DNA from: Candidatus Flexifilum breve
GTDB taxonomy: Bacteria; Chloroflexota; Anaerolineae; Aggregatilineales; Phototrophicaceae
NCBI GenBank assembly: GCA_016717205.1
Contig: JADKGC010000001.1
Span: forward strand, 496,001 to 560,000
Length of the DNA: 64,000 nucleotides
Direction of reading: 5' to 3'
The stretch's first letter is position 1, and every line of letters begins with the position of its first letter. Both the position numbers and the translations under genes were made by a program. The notes below the pieces were generated by a model. That model ran no database searches. It saw only the letters and a list, made by a program, of their open reading frames with translations, and was not told the DNA's origin. Below, piece by piece: positions 42,340 through 51,003 of the stretch.

Positions 42340-44025
42340 CTAATTGGTGTAAGTGATTGGCAGCTGCATGACGTCGCCATTGGGCGCCAGCAGGAACCGC
42401 GCGATCCAGCCTTCAAAGCGCGCGTTCTGCACCTGTATCCATTCGCCCGCCGCGTCACGCCCGATGGCGGCAAACACCGTGCCGTTGCTGGTCGCTGTGA
42501 TGCGCGGAAATTCCAGCCCGGGCTCAAGCCGCAGGTTGGCGCGTTCATAGCTGAAAGCGGTGACCAGAATTTCATCAGCCAGACGGGCATCAAACAGAGC
42601 GACGGTCATCGCTTGGCGAATCAGCAGTTCGCCCCGGATACACGGCGTTTGCTCCTCCGTCGAGTTTTCGACGGTGAAGGCGGCGCAAATGCTGCGCACG
42701 CGCTGCAGATTCGGCAGCACCCGCAGCGGAACCCGCAGTTCGATGATCTCATCGACCGCAAAACGCGCGTCCGAAAAACTGCGAACCTCGCCCGCGGTTC
42801 GTTGCGCCGATCCGTCGGCGTTAACGGCAATCAGCACATCATTCAGTCCGTCATTGTCCACGTCAAAGCGTAAGTTCACCCGCGCGACCGCCCCCGGCGG
42901 CTCGTTCATGTCGAGGCGCAGGTACAGGTACTGATCATCGCGGAACATGCGGTACTGCTCAATGCGGTAAGTCGCAGACGGCAGTGAGGCATCAGCTTCG
43001 GGGTAGCGGGCGACTTGATCAGACCAATCATCCCCGTTCCCATCAATTGCGAGCCAGGTGAAATCCTCGGGCAGCGTGCGGCCCCCATCGGCGGGAAAAC
43101 CCACCAGCCATTCCGCCACACCTTGGGCGAAGACGTAATTCCCCGGATACCGCGGAACACCGTCATCGGTCATCAGACCGTACCCGTTCTGCAGCAGTTC
43201 CGAATCACTCAGAAACAAAACTTCGGATGCATTGCTGGTGCTGTGCCCCAGCGCCGCAATCGTCAACCGTCCGGCGTAATCGACGGCCGGGTTGAATTCG
43301 AGCGGTGTGGGGATGATGGTCGCGTCGCGGGCATCGGCAAAGATAGTGCTATCGGTCTCGCCAAACGCATTTTCCGTATACAGCAATGGGATGGCGGTAC
43401 TGCCGAGGCCCACGGGTTCAACCTGTAGATGGCGTGCCCCCCAGATCCAGATGGGCAGATTGTAGTGCTGGAGCGTTTCAGTCACAGGATGACCGTTAGG
43501 TTCAGCCTGCGCCAGCAAATAGTTGGTGTACAGGTTCTGAATCGTCTCAGTTGAAAAATAGTCCTTGGCGAGAAAGGACTCTTGAATGAGCAGACCATAG
43601 TCTTGCGCGAGTAAGGCAGACAACCGACTGCGCTCTAACCCGGGACGGGCATTGGTCGAGTCCAAATGGTAGTTCTCAGGATCGACCGCGAGCAGCAGCC
43701 GCCCGCCGCTGCGGAGAAACGTCCACAGGCGCGCGACATGCGGCACCTGCAGCCGCCGGGTGGGACGAATCAGGACGGCAGCGTCGGCGTCGACCGGGAT
43801 CGCCTCCTCTGGTGTAATCCGCGCCACCCGTGCGCCGCGGGCTACCAGCATTTCCATGAACAGACTTGTGCCATCGGGGCCAACATCCGAAGTGGCGGCG
43901 GTCCCGAGATCTCGTCCTTCAATGAAAACAATGAACAGGTCGTCCTGTGCTCGAATGACGAGCGCTGTTGACAGTATGCTGATTCCGAGTATCAACAGCA
44001 GAAAGCGTTGCTTCACCATGTTCAC
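42340..44025 (-). CDS. Secreted GldG-like protein with acidic beta-domain and SH3b domain
   Basis: The 561-residue protein has a signal peptide (RFLLLILGISILSTALVIRAQ). The N-terminal 300 residues resemble the GldG/DUF4350-type extracytoplasmic domain: GTSLFMEMLVARGARVARITPEEAIPVDADAAVLIRPT (read in part) and LWTFLRSGGRLLLAVDPENYH. Then come a DGNGDDW-containing beta-domain resembling secreted carbohydrate-binding (CBM9/DOMON-like) folds and a C-terminal bacterial SH3 domain (NGTVFAAIGRDAAGEWIQVQNARFEGWIARFLL, read in part). Its N-domain is paralogous to the next protein. Function unknown; surface or envelope location is likely. Confidence 0.7.
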   Translation of the reverse strand: MNMVKQRFLLLILGISILSTALVIRAQDDLFIVFIEGRDLGTAATSDVGPDGTSLFMEMLVARGARVARITPEEAIPVDADAAVLIRPTRRLQVPHVARLWTFLRSGGRLLLAVDPENYHLDSTNARPGLERSRLSALLAQDYGLLIQESFLAKDYFSTETIQNLYTNYLLAQAEPNGHPVTETLQHYNLPIWIWGARHLQVEPVGLGSTAIPLLYTENAFGETDSTIFADARDATIIPTPLEFNPAVDYAGRLTIAALGHSTSNASEVLFLSDSELLQNGYGLMTDDGVPRYPGNYVFAQGVAEWLVGFPADGGRTLPEDFTWLAIDGNGDDWSDQVARYPEADASLPSATYRIEQYRMFRDDQYLYLRLDMNEPPGAVARVNLRFDVDNDGLNDVLIAVNADGSAQRTAGEVRSFSDARFAVDEIIELRVPLRVLPNLQRVRSICAAFTVENSTEEQTPCIRGELLIRQAMTVALFDARLADEILVTAFSYERANLRLEPGLEFPRITATSNGTVFAAIGRDAAGEWIQVQNARFEGWIARFLLAPNGDVMQLPITYTN

Positions 44026-44037
44026 TGTTCACATCCT

Positions 44038-45138
44038 CTACTGAACACGAGCGAATCCACTGCTCAGCGAGCTGTGCCGCTTCCCCGGCGCCGTCTCCGT
44101 CGACTCGGGCGTGGCGGACGCCGCGGCGATGTCCGGGATGGTGACGGGCGCTTCGCTGTCGAGCAGCCACGCGACCGAGTTGATAAGGAATTGGATGTTG
44201 GAAACATACGTGAAATCGGCGCTGGTCATGGGCGTCGACTGGAAGCCACCACCATTGGTGGCAAAGTCACGATCCCCAATCACGATCAACCGCGTGCTTG
44301 AAGTCGGGTTCAGAAACGCGACCGCCAGCGCCAGTGCCTCAGACTCAAAATCCGCAGCTTCGTCGAACTCTGCGAGACCATCGGCCAGAAAACTGGCATA
44401 ACCACTCTCGCCGTAATAGCCTTCGGCAGCGAACACCAGCGGCACGGTTTCATACGGTTGAATTGTCGCATCGAACTCGACCGACCGGGCGCCGAAGAAT
44501 GCCAGTGAGGAATCGACCCCGGCGGTGATCGGCGTGTCGTGATTCAGATTGGTCGTCGTAAAATCGCTCACCAAACTCAGCGTCTGGGCGAGATTCAACG
44601 GGGCGTCAGCTCCGACCGCGGCGGCGCGGGCATCCGCATGGAGCAGCAGCAAATCGTCGCGACCACGAATACCGAAATCAGCCCACAGCAATTGGGACAA
44701 GCCGCGCGTCGCCCCCAGCGACCGGGTCGCATCGATGATCTGAGTGCCCTGATCGGTGGTAATCTCCAGCGGATCGAGCACCAGCAGTAGGCTGCCCCCA
44801 TTGATCAGATAGTGCCACAAGCGAGCAATCTGATCCGCCCCCAGATCACGCTGCGGCCCTAAGATGACCACGAGATCGGCGTCCGCCGGGACGTCTTGCC
44901 GCCAGTCTAGAATGCGAATATCCGCGCCGAGCTGCTGCAAAAACCCGGCGAACCGCGATGCGCCGCGGGCGGAACGGTCAAATGGGCTGGCCTCCGCATT
45001 GCTCTCTGAGAAGTAAATCTGGTAACCAGCGAACGGCGGCTCGTCGGCCTGCAGCAGCGCGACGGGGACGACCGTTAGCGAGATGCCCAACAGCAGCGCA
45101 AGGCACAAGAGTTTGAACATGATGCGGATTTTCGACAC
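44038..45138 (-). CDS. Secreted GldG/DUF4350-like protein
   Basis: The product is about 366 residues from a GTG at 45138, chosen because AGGAG lies eight bases upstream; the ATG at 45120 is also possible. A signal peptide (FKLLCLALLLGISLTVVPVA) precedes one domain: SRFAGFLQQLGADIRILDW, DADLVVILGPQRDLGADQIARLWHYLINGGSLLLVLDP (read in part), VPLVFAAEG and RLIVIGDRDFATNG, a pattern used by GldG-type proteins that modulate ABC-2 systems or gliding. It is a paralogue of the neighbour at 42340, which has extra domains. The C-terminal 40 residues look disordered. Confidence 0.7.
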   Translation of the reverse strand: MSKIRIMFKLLCLALLLGISLTVVPVALLQADEPPFAGYQIYFSESNAEASPFDRSARGASRFAGFLQQLGADIRILDWRQDVPADADLVVILGPQRDLGADQIARLWHYLINGGSLLLVLDPLEITTDQGTQIIDATRSLGATRGLSQLLWADFGIRGRDDLLLLHADARAAAVGADAPLNLAQTLSLVSDFTTTNLNHDTPITAGVDSSLAFFGARSVEFDATIQPYETVPLVFAAEGYYGESGYASFLADGLAEFDEAADFESEALALAVAFLNPTSSTRLIVIGDRDFATNGGGFQSTPMTSADFTYVSNIQFLINSVAWLLDSEAPVTIPDIAAASATPESTETAPGKRHSSLSSGFARVQ

Positions 45139-45217
45139 AATCTCATCTCCTAATTTTTCGTCTGTAATGTCAATGACCAAGATGTTTCAAACCAGCTAAG
45201 TGCTGCGCGTGCCCAGC

Positions 45218-46195
45218 TCACAGTAACTGTGCGCGCAGCGCCGTGAGTGAGGTCGAACGCCCGATGTTGATGCGACGGATTTGCAGATTGTCCAGCGTAC
45301 GCACATCATTACTGCCGCGCTGGGTAGTATAGCCCAGCACAAATCCCTCTTGGCGGAGCACCTGCGTGACAGCATCACTGATTCCACCGCCCGGATAGGC
45401 AATCACCGGGAGCGTAGAACCGATCTGCAGTTCCAGATCCCGCAGCGCACCAACGGCCTCCGCGCACGCGGCCTCCGCAGAAATACGGTTGAGCAACGGA
45501 TGCGTACGGGTATGAGGACACAGCGTCACCCCGGCCTTGGCGAGGGCGCGCAGCTGCGCCCAACTCAGAACAGCTCCCTGAGTTAGCGGCGCAACATCAA
45601 GTGCCGTCACCAACTCGCTGACCCACTGCATCGCCCGTTCATGTGGCTGCGACTTCACGTACTCGCGCAGCGCTTTGAACGCTTGCCGACGCTGCGCCGG
45701 CATCTCTAACTGTAACTCGCCAACCGGCGTTTGCACACATTGGCAACGCGTAGTGAAGATAGCATGATACAACTGATCCCACCAGAATATCCGCTCCGGT
45801 TGATCAGGAAACGCTGTGGGCACAAACAGCGTCACCGGCAGTCCATACCGCTGCATAATCGGAAAAGCGTGTTCGGCAAAACAGGTATAAGCATCATCAA
45901 ATGTGATCAGCACGGTGCGCGGCGGCAGTGGCCGCCCGGCTTCCACGATTCGGACTAAATCAGCGCTCGAAATAACTTGGCAGCACGCCGATAGATAGCG
46001 CATCTGCTGCTCAAACTCCGCGGGCGTCGCGCTCAACAATGCCGGACTGCGCTCGGGGTGCGCGTGCACTTCGTCGACCCGATGATACGTAAGCACATGA
46101 AAGCGCGTGCTGACAGCGGGGCGAATGTGTTCAAGTAGGCTGACGAACGCCGCCAAAGCAGGGCTGCGGGTGGCTGTCATGAGCATGCGGTTCAT
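45218..46195 (-). CDS. Polysaccharide deacetylase family protein
   Basis: The 325-residue protein has NodB-homology motifs in order: LTYHRVD, VLITFDDAY (metal and catalytic Asp-Asp), and CPHTRTHP (metal His pair, H-T-x-T-H), followed by VIAYPGGGISDAV and the C-terminal INIGRSTSL. No signal peptide is evident, so it may act on a membrane-facing intermediate in the cytoplasm or be exported otherwise. Removal of N-acetyl groups from the polymer made by this locus is likely. It is 13 bases after the ATP-grasp gene. Confidence 0.9.
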   Translation of the reverse strand: MNRMLMTATRSPALAAFVSLLEHIRPAVSTRFHVLTYHRVDEVHAHPERSPALLSATPAEFEQQMRYLSACCQVISSADLVRIVEAGRPLPPRTVLITFDDAYTCFAEHAFPIMQRYGLPVTLFVPTAFPDQPERIFWWDQLYHAIFTTRCQCVQTPVGELQLEMPAQRRQAFKALREYVKSQPHERAMQWVSELVTALDVAPLTQGAVLSWAQLRALAKAGVTLCPHTRTHPLLNRISAEAACAEAVGALRDLELQIGSTLPVIAYPGGGISDAVTQVLRQEGFVLGYTTQRGSNDVRTLDNLQIRRINIGRSTSLTALRAQLL

Positions 46196-46208
46196 CGACG
46201 ACTCTCCC

Positions 46209-47453
46209 CTAGGCGTGCAGCCGCTTGCGCTTGCTGCTCATATTGCGGACGATTCTGGGAAGCTCGGCCAAGCCGGGCATGGGATCCTCCAGCGACAAGA
46301 TATCAAAGCGATTGCGCGGGTTGAAGATGCCGAGCAGCGCGGTGACCGCTTCCCGCCGCTTGGGCTGGCGGATAAACGGATAGCGCCGCCGCCCCGACAG
46401 CACCGCGGCGATCCACACCATGTCGAGCTGCAAGTTACGGGAGCGCACGCCGAGTTGGTAGCTCGTCTCCGGTGGGCGGGCGGCGCTCTGGTCTGCGGGC
46501 TTGCCTTCCAACAGCAGTTCGACGAGGCGACGCGGAAAATCAACGCCGCTGTGCACGGCGAGCGGCAGCGATCCCCACACTCGACCGTTGATTTCCATGA
46601 GCGTCGTCCGCTGCGCGCCCACTTTGAACTCCACCATCGCCAGCCCCGTCCAGTTCAGCGCCTGGATCAGGCGGGTGGTGTAGTCGTAGAGTTGGGGATC
46701 GAGCGGGACACTCTGCCGAAATGAGCTCGCGCCGCCGGTCAGCGGGACTTCGCGCAGACGTTGATGCTGAAACACGAACAGCGGCTTCCCCCGGTGCGCC
46801 AGAACTTCGACACCGCAGCCGACGCCCGCGCAGTATTGCTGAATCAGCACCGCGCAGCGACCTTCAAAGCGCCGCATCTCGTGCACTAACTGTTCCGGCG
46901 TGTTGGCATAGGTGACGCTGTACGCTTCGATGCCTTCGCTCGCGTGATAGAGCTTCGAGGCGCGTGGTTTGAGCACGAGCGGGAAGCCGAACGACGCGAT
47001 TGTGTCACATGCTTCCTCAACCGTTGTGACCAGACGCGTCTTGGGCGTTGGGATGCCCAGCGACTCCGCCAGATCCAGCGTTTGCTGTTTATCGGTGACC
47101 TTGCGCAGGGCATCCGGATCTGGCAGCGCCAAGGTGCAGATGTCAGCAAACGCGGCTGCCGCGGCGGACAGCGGCAGGATGGCGGTGTCCGTGATCGGTA
47201 CGATGAGATCGACCTGCTGCTCCCGCACGATGTCCAACATCCACGCCACAAACGCATCGGGAGCGTGTTCCGGGTTCGGGTACACGGCGTGATGCGCGGC
47301 GTAACGCGAACGAAAACCAATGCTGTTAGGAATTGAGTCCGTGGCGACGACGCGCCAACCGCTGCGCCCCAGCGAACGGATAAACGCGATGGCGCTCCCG
47401 CGTCCGGCATCGGTTATCAGCACCGTCCCGCGTGGTTCACGCTTGGCTGACAT
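46209..47453 (-). CDS. ATP-grasp superfamily protein
   Basis: The 414-residue protein starts at the ATG at 47453, inside the end of the kinase-like gene (17-base overlap); the open frame extends upstream but without coding sense. A Rossmann-like N-domain (GTVLITDAGRGSAIAFIRSLG) precedes the ATP-grasp fold with FPLVLKPRASKLYH, EQLVHEMRRFEGRCAVLIQQY and the Mg-site MVEFKVGAQRTTLMEINGRVWGSL, read in part. These enzymes join a carboxylate to an amine or thiol using ATP. In an exopolysaccharide locus, peptide- or amino-acid-decoration of sugar carboxyl groups is a reasonable but unproven role. Confidence 0.88.
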   Translation of the reverse strand: MSAKREPRGTVLITDAGRGSAIAFIRSLGRSGWRVVATDSIPNSIGFRSRYAAHHAVYPNPEHAPDAFVAWMLDIVREQQVDLIVPITDTAILPLSAAAAAFADICTLALPDPDALRKVTDKQQTLDLAESLGIPTPKTRLVTTVEEACDTIASFGFPLVLKPRASKLYHASEGIEAYSVTYANTPEQLVHEMRRFEGRCAVLIQQYCAGVGCGVEVLAHRGKPLFVFQHQRLREVPLTGGASSFRQSVPLDPQLYDYTTRLIQALNWTGLAMVEFKVGAQRTTLMEINGRVWGSLPLAVHSGVDFPRRLVELLLEGKPADQSAARPPETSYQLGVRSRNLQLDMVWIAAVLSGRRRYPFIRQPKRREAVTALLGIFNPRNRFDILSLEDPMPGLAELPRIVRNMSSKRKRLHA

Positions 47454-48159
47454 CAGACAATCCCTTCGTCGCGGGGGCATTTTGCCGGCAGTATTGCAGA
47501 ATGATGCGCTGTGTTTCCTGCGTGACTTCGTCAATCGTCTGCGTCGCATCGACCACGCGGAACGCGGGCACCAGGGACGCCATCTGCAGGTACGCCTTGC
47601 GCCGTTCTTCCAGCAGGCTCACCGACCCTTCCCCCTTGCGCGCAAAGAGGACTTCGGCGGGCGCATCCAGGTAAATGACGAGGTGCGGTTTAGGATACAC
47701 GCGGTTCAGCATGAAACCGTGAATCCGCCGTGAGAGAGCGCGCGGTTGGTCGGCGGTCATCACGTCATAGCTGTAGTAGTCCGAGAAGTAATGGCGGTCA
47801 AACAGCACCAGATAGCCGCGCTGCTGGTAATACCACGCCAAGCCCTGACGAAACCATTCTTCGGCAATGCGGTTTGTCAGCGACAGCCCCGTCTTGAGGC
47901 CATACAGCAGACGCTTGCCTTTGCCCCGCCGCCGGGTCTGGCTGTCCTTGGGGTCGCGCGGGCCACCTTTCGCCGTGGAGCGCCCCAGCATCCGCTTCAT
48001 TTGGATGAGCAACCGGGTTGTGGGCAGCATATGGTTGCTGGCGTCCGGGTTGATGCCCATGTAGACGTATTTCACAGGCATCGGGAAAGCGTGTTCCAAC
48101 TGTTTGCTCACCGTCGTCTTGCCGGCGCCGTCGGGTCCGATCAGAGCTACACTCACCAT
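47437..48159 (-). CDS. Thymidylate-kinase-like P-loop kinase
   Basis: In this 240-residue protein the Walker A motif GPDGAGKTTVSKQL is at the N-terminus, the DR(Y/H) motif reads LFDRHYFSDYYSYD, and the LID-like region is FARKGEGSVSLLEERRKAY. Length is a little over that of Tmk (about 210). An insertion of about 45 residues after the P-loop is basic and unlike housekeeping Tmk. Members of this branch often occur in surface-polysaccharide loci and may phosphorylate a sugar or nucleotide intermediate. Flanked by GT4 (21-base gap) and ATP-grasp (overlap) genes. Confidence 0.82.
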   Translation of the reverse strand: MVSVALIGPDGAGKTTVSKQLEHAFPMPVKYVYMGINPDASNHMLPTTRLLIQMKRMLGRSTAKGGPRDPKDSQTRRRGKGKRLLYGLKTGLSLTNRIAEEWFRQGLAWYYQQRGYLVLFDRHYFSDYYSYDVMTADQPRALSRRIHGFMLNRVYPKPHLVIYLDAPAEVLFARKGEGSVSLLEERRKAYLQMASLVPAFRVVDATQTIDEVTQETQRIILQYCRQNAPATKGLSDVSQA

Positions 48160-48180
48160 GTCACATTCGCCTCACAATCA

Positions 48181-49353
48181 TCACGACTTTGCAATTTGCA
48201 GCAGGATTTCATTTAACTGTGCCGCGCCCCGCGGCCACGAGAAATGGCGCTGCACATACTCGCGCTCGCTCGACGTGACGGACGCTGGCGTGCACAATTC
48301 ATGCACAATGGCCCGCGCGAACTCGTCGGCAGAATCGGCGGTGGTCAGCGGCGGGGACTCCCCGCTCCGCGTGCGCAACCCCTCCCCAGCAAGCGGGGAC
48401 GCCACCACGGCCAGTTCCAGCGCCATGGCTTCCAGCAGTTTGTTCTGAATACCAGCACCAAAGCGCAGCGGCGCGGCAAACACCCGCGCCTGTTCCAGAT
48501 ACGGCCGCATGTCATCAACGAACCCCGTGACTTGAATCCCGGGGCGCTGCCCCGCCTGAAGCACTTCAGGCGTTGGGCTGTGGCCGACGATCAACAATTT
48601 GGCATCCGGCACCACCTGCTGCACGCGCGGAAAAATGTCACGCATCAGGTACAGCGCCGCATCGCTGTTCGGGGCGTAGTTCATCGCCCCGGTGAAAATA
48701 ATCGTGTGGGCGTCCCGGCTGGAAGTCGAGCGTTTCCAGTAGTCGAGATCGACGCCATTGGGGATGACGGCGGCGGGCTGCGCTAACCCGCCCATCATCA
48801 CATCGCAGTCCCGCGCCGAAGCAAACAACAGATGTTGGGCACTCCGAATGATCTTCGTTTCGATGCCGCGCATCTGCTGCCAATCCCACCACAGCAGCAG
48901 CCGCTTGACCGGGCTGGCATAGCGCATGTGCCCGCGAATCTTCATCGAGGTGGCATCACACATATCCGCCACGAGCGGCGGCAGGGGCAGCCCGCGCACC
49001 GCAAAGTAGGTCTGCTTGCCGCTCAAGATGATCGCGTCATAGCGCTCCGAGCGTAAAAGCTGCTCAACAATGCCGCGCATCTGCACAATCGCGCTGTCCT
49101 GACTGACCACCGAGCGCAGCCGGTTGATGGCTTTGCGCCGCCGTGACCCGCCGCGCGTCTGCGAGGTCACGGTCATGATGCGCTTGGTATAGGGCGTGAG
49201 TGCCTCGATATTGGCGGCGTCAAAGGTCGCGCCCACCAGCGACAACAGTGTGATCTCATGCTGCTGCGCCAATTCCCGGATGAGAAAGTAGTGGCGAAGA
49301 TAGCCGCTCGTGAGTGGGTAGGGAAAGTTCGCCGTCAGGTAGAGGATGTTCAT
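48181..49353 (-). CDS. Glycosyltransferase family 4 protein
   Basis: The 390-residue GT-B enzyme has N-domain NILYLTANFPYPLTSGYLRHY, linker IPNGVDLDYW, nucleotide-sugar domain IIFTGAMNYAPNSDAALYLM, AKLLIVGHSP, IQVTGFVDDMRPYLEQARVF and the E-x7-E-type AGIQNKLLEAMALELAVVAS. It would transfer a hexose-type sugar from a nucleotide donor to a growing lipid-linked repeat in the cytoplasm. The closest pattern is the 'PEP-CTERM/exosortase-type' sugar transferases, but this is only a resemblance. Thirteen-base gap to the APH-like gene upstream. Confidence 0.94.
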   Translation of the reverse strand: MNILYLTANFPYPLTSGYLRHYFLIRELAQQHEITLLSLVGATFDAANIEALTPYTKRIMTVTSQTRGGSRRRKAINRLRSVVSQDSAIVQMRGIVEQLLRSERYDAIILSGKQTYFAVRGLPLPPLVADMCDATSMKIRGHMRYASPVKRLLLWWDWQQMRGIETKIIRSAQHLLFASARDCDVMMGGLAQPAAVIPNGVDLDYWKRSTSSRDAHTIIFTGAMNYAPNSDAALYLMRDIFPRVQQVVPDAKLLIVGHSPTPEVLQAGQRPGIQVTGFVDDMRPYLEQARVFAAPLRFGAGIQNKLLEAMALELAVVASPLAGEGLRTRSGESPPLTTADSADEFARAIVHELCTPASVTSSEREYVQRHFSWPRGAAQLNEILLQIAKS

Positions 49354-49366
49354 ACGTCGCTCCTTT

Positions 49367-50389
49367 CTACGTCCAACTCAGCTGATCCAGATGGTCGAGC
49401 GTGTAGCGCCAGTAGTGATAGTAGCGGTTGGTGCGCAGCCACTTAGCGCTGTCCGCATCGGCCGCCACCTGCTGCTCGCTGAGTCGCAGGAGGAGGTGCG
49501 CCGTATAACGCGCCCAGCAGGCGACGAATAATGGCTTCAGCAGATCATCCGCCAGCCCCATCGACTGGGTATAGCGCCGGATTAGCGCGCCCGCCCACGC
49601 CGTCTGGCCGAAGAACGCGCTTACAAACGCCTTGAGGTGCTCGTCCGGCGTGCGCGCCTGCGCCAGCGCGGACGCCACATAGCTGAGAAAGAAGAACCAA
49701 TCACACGCTGGCAGCCCGTGTGGATCGGCCAGTTCCCAGTCGATCACGCCGACCCGCGTCTCGGACAGCAGGATGATATTCGGATGGCTCAAATCGCCGT
49801 GTTCGCACACCAGCGGAAAGTTGGCGCTGCGCAGCGCCTGCGTGTGCTGATACGTTTGCTCTAAAGCCTGCTGTTCGCCAGCATCCAGCGACAGCAGCTG
49901 CGCAAGCTGACTGATTGGGTGTTCGATCAGGCGTTCGAACCACCCTGCGTCGGCAGTGCTGGCGGTGCTGCGCTCCAGTGTGACCAGCCACTCCAACAGC
50001 AAGTCACAGTTTACGTCGCGGTTGGCTCGCACTGCCGCCGGGCTCATGAGCGGCCCGACAATCGCCGTCTCGATCAACAGGGGATAGCCGCAGTACGTTT
50101 CATACGCGACGAGGCGCGGAATCGAATCCATGCCGCCCGGTGTCGTGGCGTGAACCGCCTGCAGATTCCGCGCTTCCTGCTCCAAACTGGAACCAGCATC
50201 CGCCGCCCGAGGCACTTTCGCTACCAGCACGGGCGTGCGCTGACCTTCCGGAAACAACAGAAAGATGAGATGCCGAGAGGCACGAAAATTCGGCGTTAGG
50301 ATCAATGACTGCATACCCGCCAGCCCGCCGTAACGCTCCAACCCCAACCGCGCCTGATTTTCGTGTAGAAACGCCACCACAGTGTTCAT
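49367..50389 (-). CDS. Aminoglycoside-phosphotransferase-like kinase (split-pair member)
   Basis: The 340-residue protein-kinase-like fold shows ATP-lobe LIFLLFPEGQRTPVLVAKVPR, catalytic loop VCEHGDLSHPNI and metal motif VGVIDWELADPHGLPACDWFFFL. It overlaps the preceding 205-residue gene by four bases (ATGA). That pair matches, in order and sequence character, the single fused protein at 53623-55431. As APH-type kinases phosphorylate hydroxyls of sugars, amino-sugars or choline, phosphorylation of a repeat-unit sugar is likely. Antibiotic resistance is an unlikely role in this setting. Confidence 0.88.
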   Translation of the reverse strand: MNTVVAFLHENQARLGLERYGGLAGMQSLILTPNFRASRHLIFLLFPEGQRTPVLVAKVPRAADAGSSLEQEARNLQAVHATTPGGMDSIPRLVAYETYCGYPLLIETAIVGPLMSPAAVRANRDVNCDLLLEWLVTLERSTASTADAGWFERLIEHPISQLAQLLSLDAGEQQALEQTYQHTQALRSANFPLVCEHGDLSHPNIILLSETRVGVIDWELADPHGLPACDWFFFLSYVASALAQARTPDEHLKAFVSAFFGQTAWAGALIRRYTQSMGLADDLLKPLFVACWARYTAHLLLRLSEQQVAADADSAKWLRTNRYYHYWRYTLDHLDQLSWT

Positions 50390-51003
50390 CGTGCGCCTCG
50401 CTGGGCGACAATACTGACACAGGGCAGCACACGCTCAAGCAAACGCGCTCCGGTCAGCCAGCGCAGCCACATTGGTTGAGCCAGCCAAGTCTGGTTGCGA
50501 CTGGCGAGCCAGTAACCCAGCGCGGCGGGATCAGCGAGCTGAACGAGCCGCGTGCAGTTGCTGAAGGATGGATAGTGCCAGTGCGTCTGGATGGACGTGA
50601 ACCCGGCTTGAGTCAGCTCAGCATAGACCGCGTCCGTCTGCAACTTCAGGAAGCTCAATGGGCGGCGCCGTGAACGCTTCAGCTCACAGTAGACAGCCCC
50701 GTTTGCTTTGACCACCTCCAGCGCCGTGCGCACCTGAGCGCGGGTCGGCGAATGGAGTACCACCACATTGGCGAGACGCGGGGCATCCGCGGTGCGGGGC
50801 GCGTCCACGATCTCGAGCGACCGGCTCAACAACCGCAGCGCCGCGAGCAAATCGTCGGGCAGGTGACCCACGTACTCCACGTCTTTAAGATTGGGATCGG
50901 GCAGCAGAAAGCGCCAGTCAGCGCGGCGCGCCGCGGCCTGAAAGCGCGTCTCGACCGACGTCCCGTCGTGGTGTCCCGTCTGGGTAGATTCAAGCATGGT
51001 CAT
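50386..51003 (-). CDS. Methyltransferase-like partner protein (split-pair member)
   Basis: The 205-residue protein has DWRFLLPDPNLKDVEYVGHL near residue 30 and VVLHSPTRAQVRTALEVVKANGAVYCEL near 110. This is the pattern of the later strands of a class I methyltransferase-like Rossmann fold, but the glycine-rich SAM loop is not apparent, so enzymatic activity is doubtful. It is clearly related to the N-terminal part of the fusion at 55431 (FLLPS/ILCLG; RGVVYLES). It overlaps the HprK-like gene by 14 bases and the APH-like gene by 4 bases, implying coupled production of the three. Confidence 0.6.
   Translation of the reverse strand: MTMLESTQTGHHDGTSVETRFQAAARRADWRFLLPDPNLKDVEYVGHLPDDLLAALRLLSRSLEIVDAPRTADAPRLANVVVLHSPTRAQVRTALEVVKANGAVYCELKRSRRRPLSFLKLQTDAVYAELTQAGFTSIQTHWHYPSFSNCTRLVQLADPAALGYWLASRNQTWLAQPMWLRWLTGARLLERVLPCVSIVAQRGAR

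Noticed and set aside
47437..48159. Housekeeping thymidylate kinase
   Set aside because: It has a basic insertion after the P-loop and lies in a polysaccharide operon, so a specialised kinase is more likely.
49367..50389. Aminoglycoside resistance gene
   Set aside because: The fold matches, but the location inside a polysaccharide operon and the paired methyltransferase-like partner argue for a sugar or metabolite kinase.
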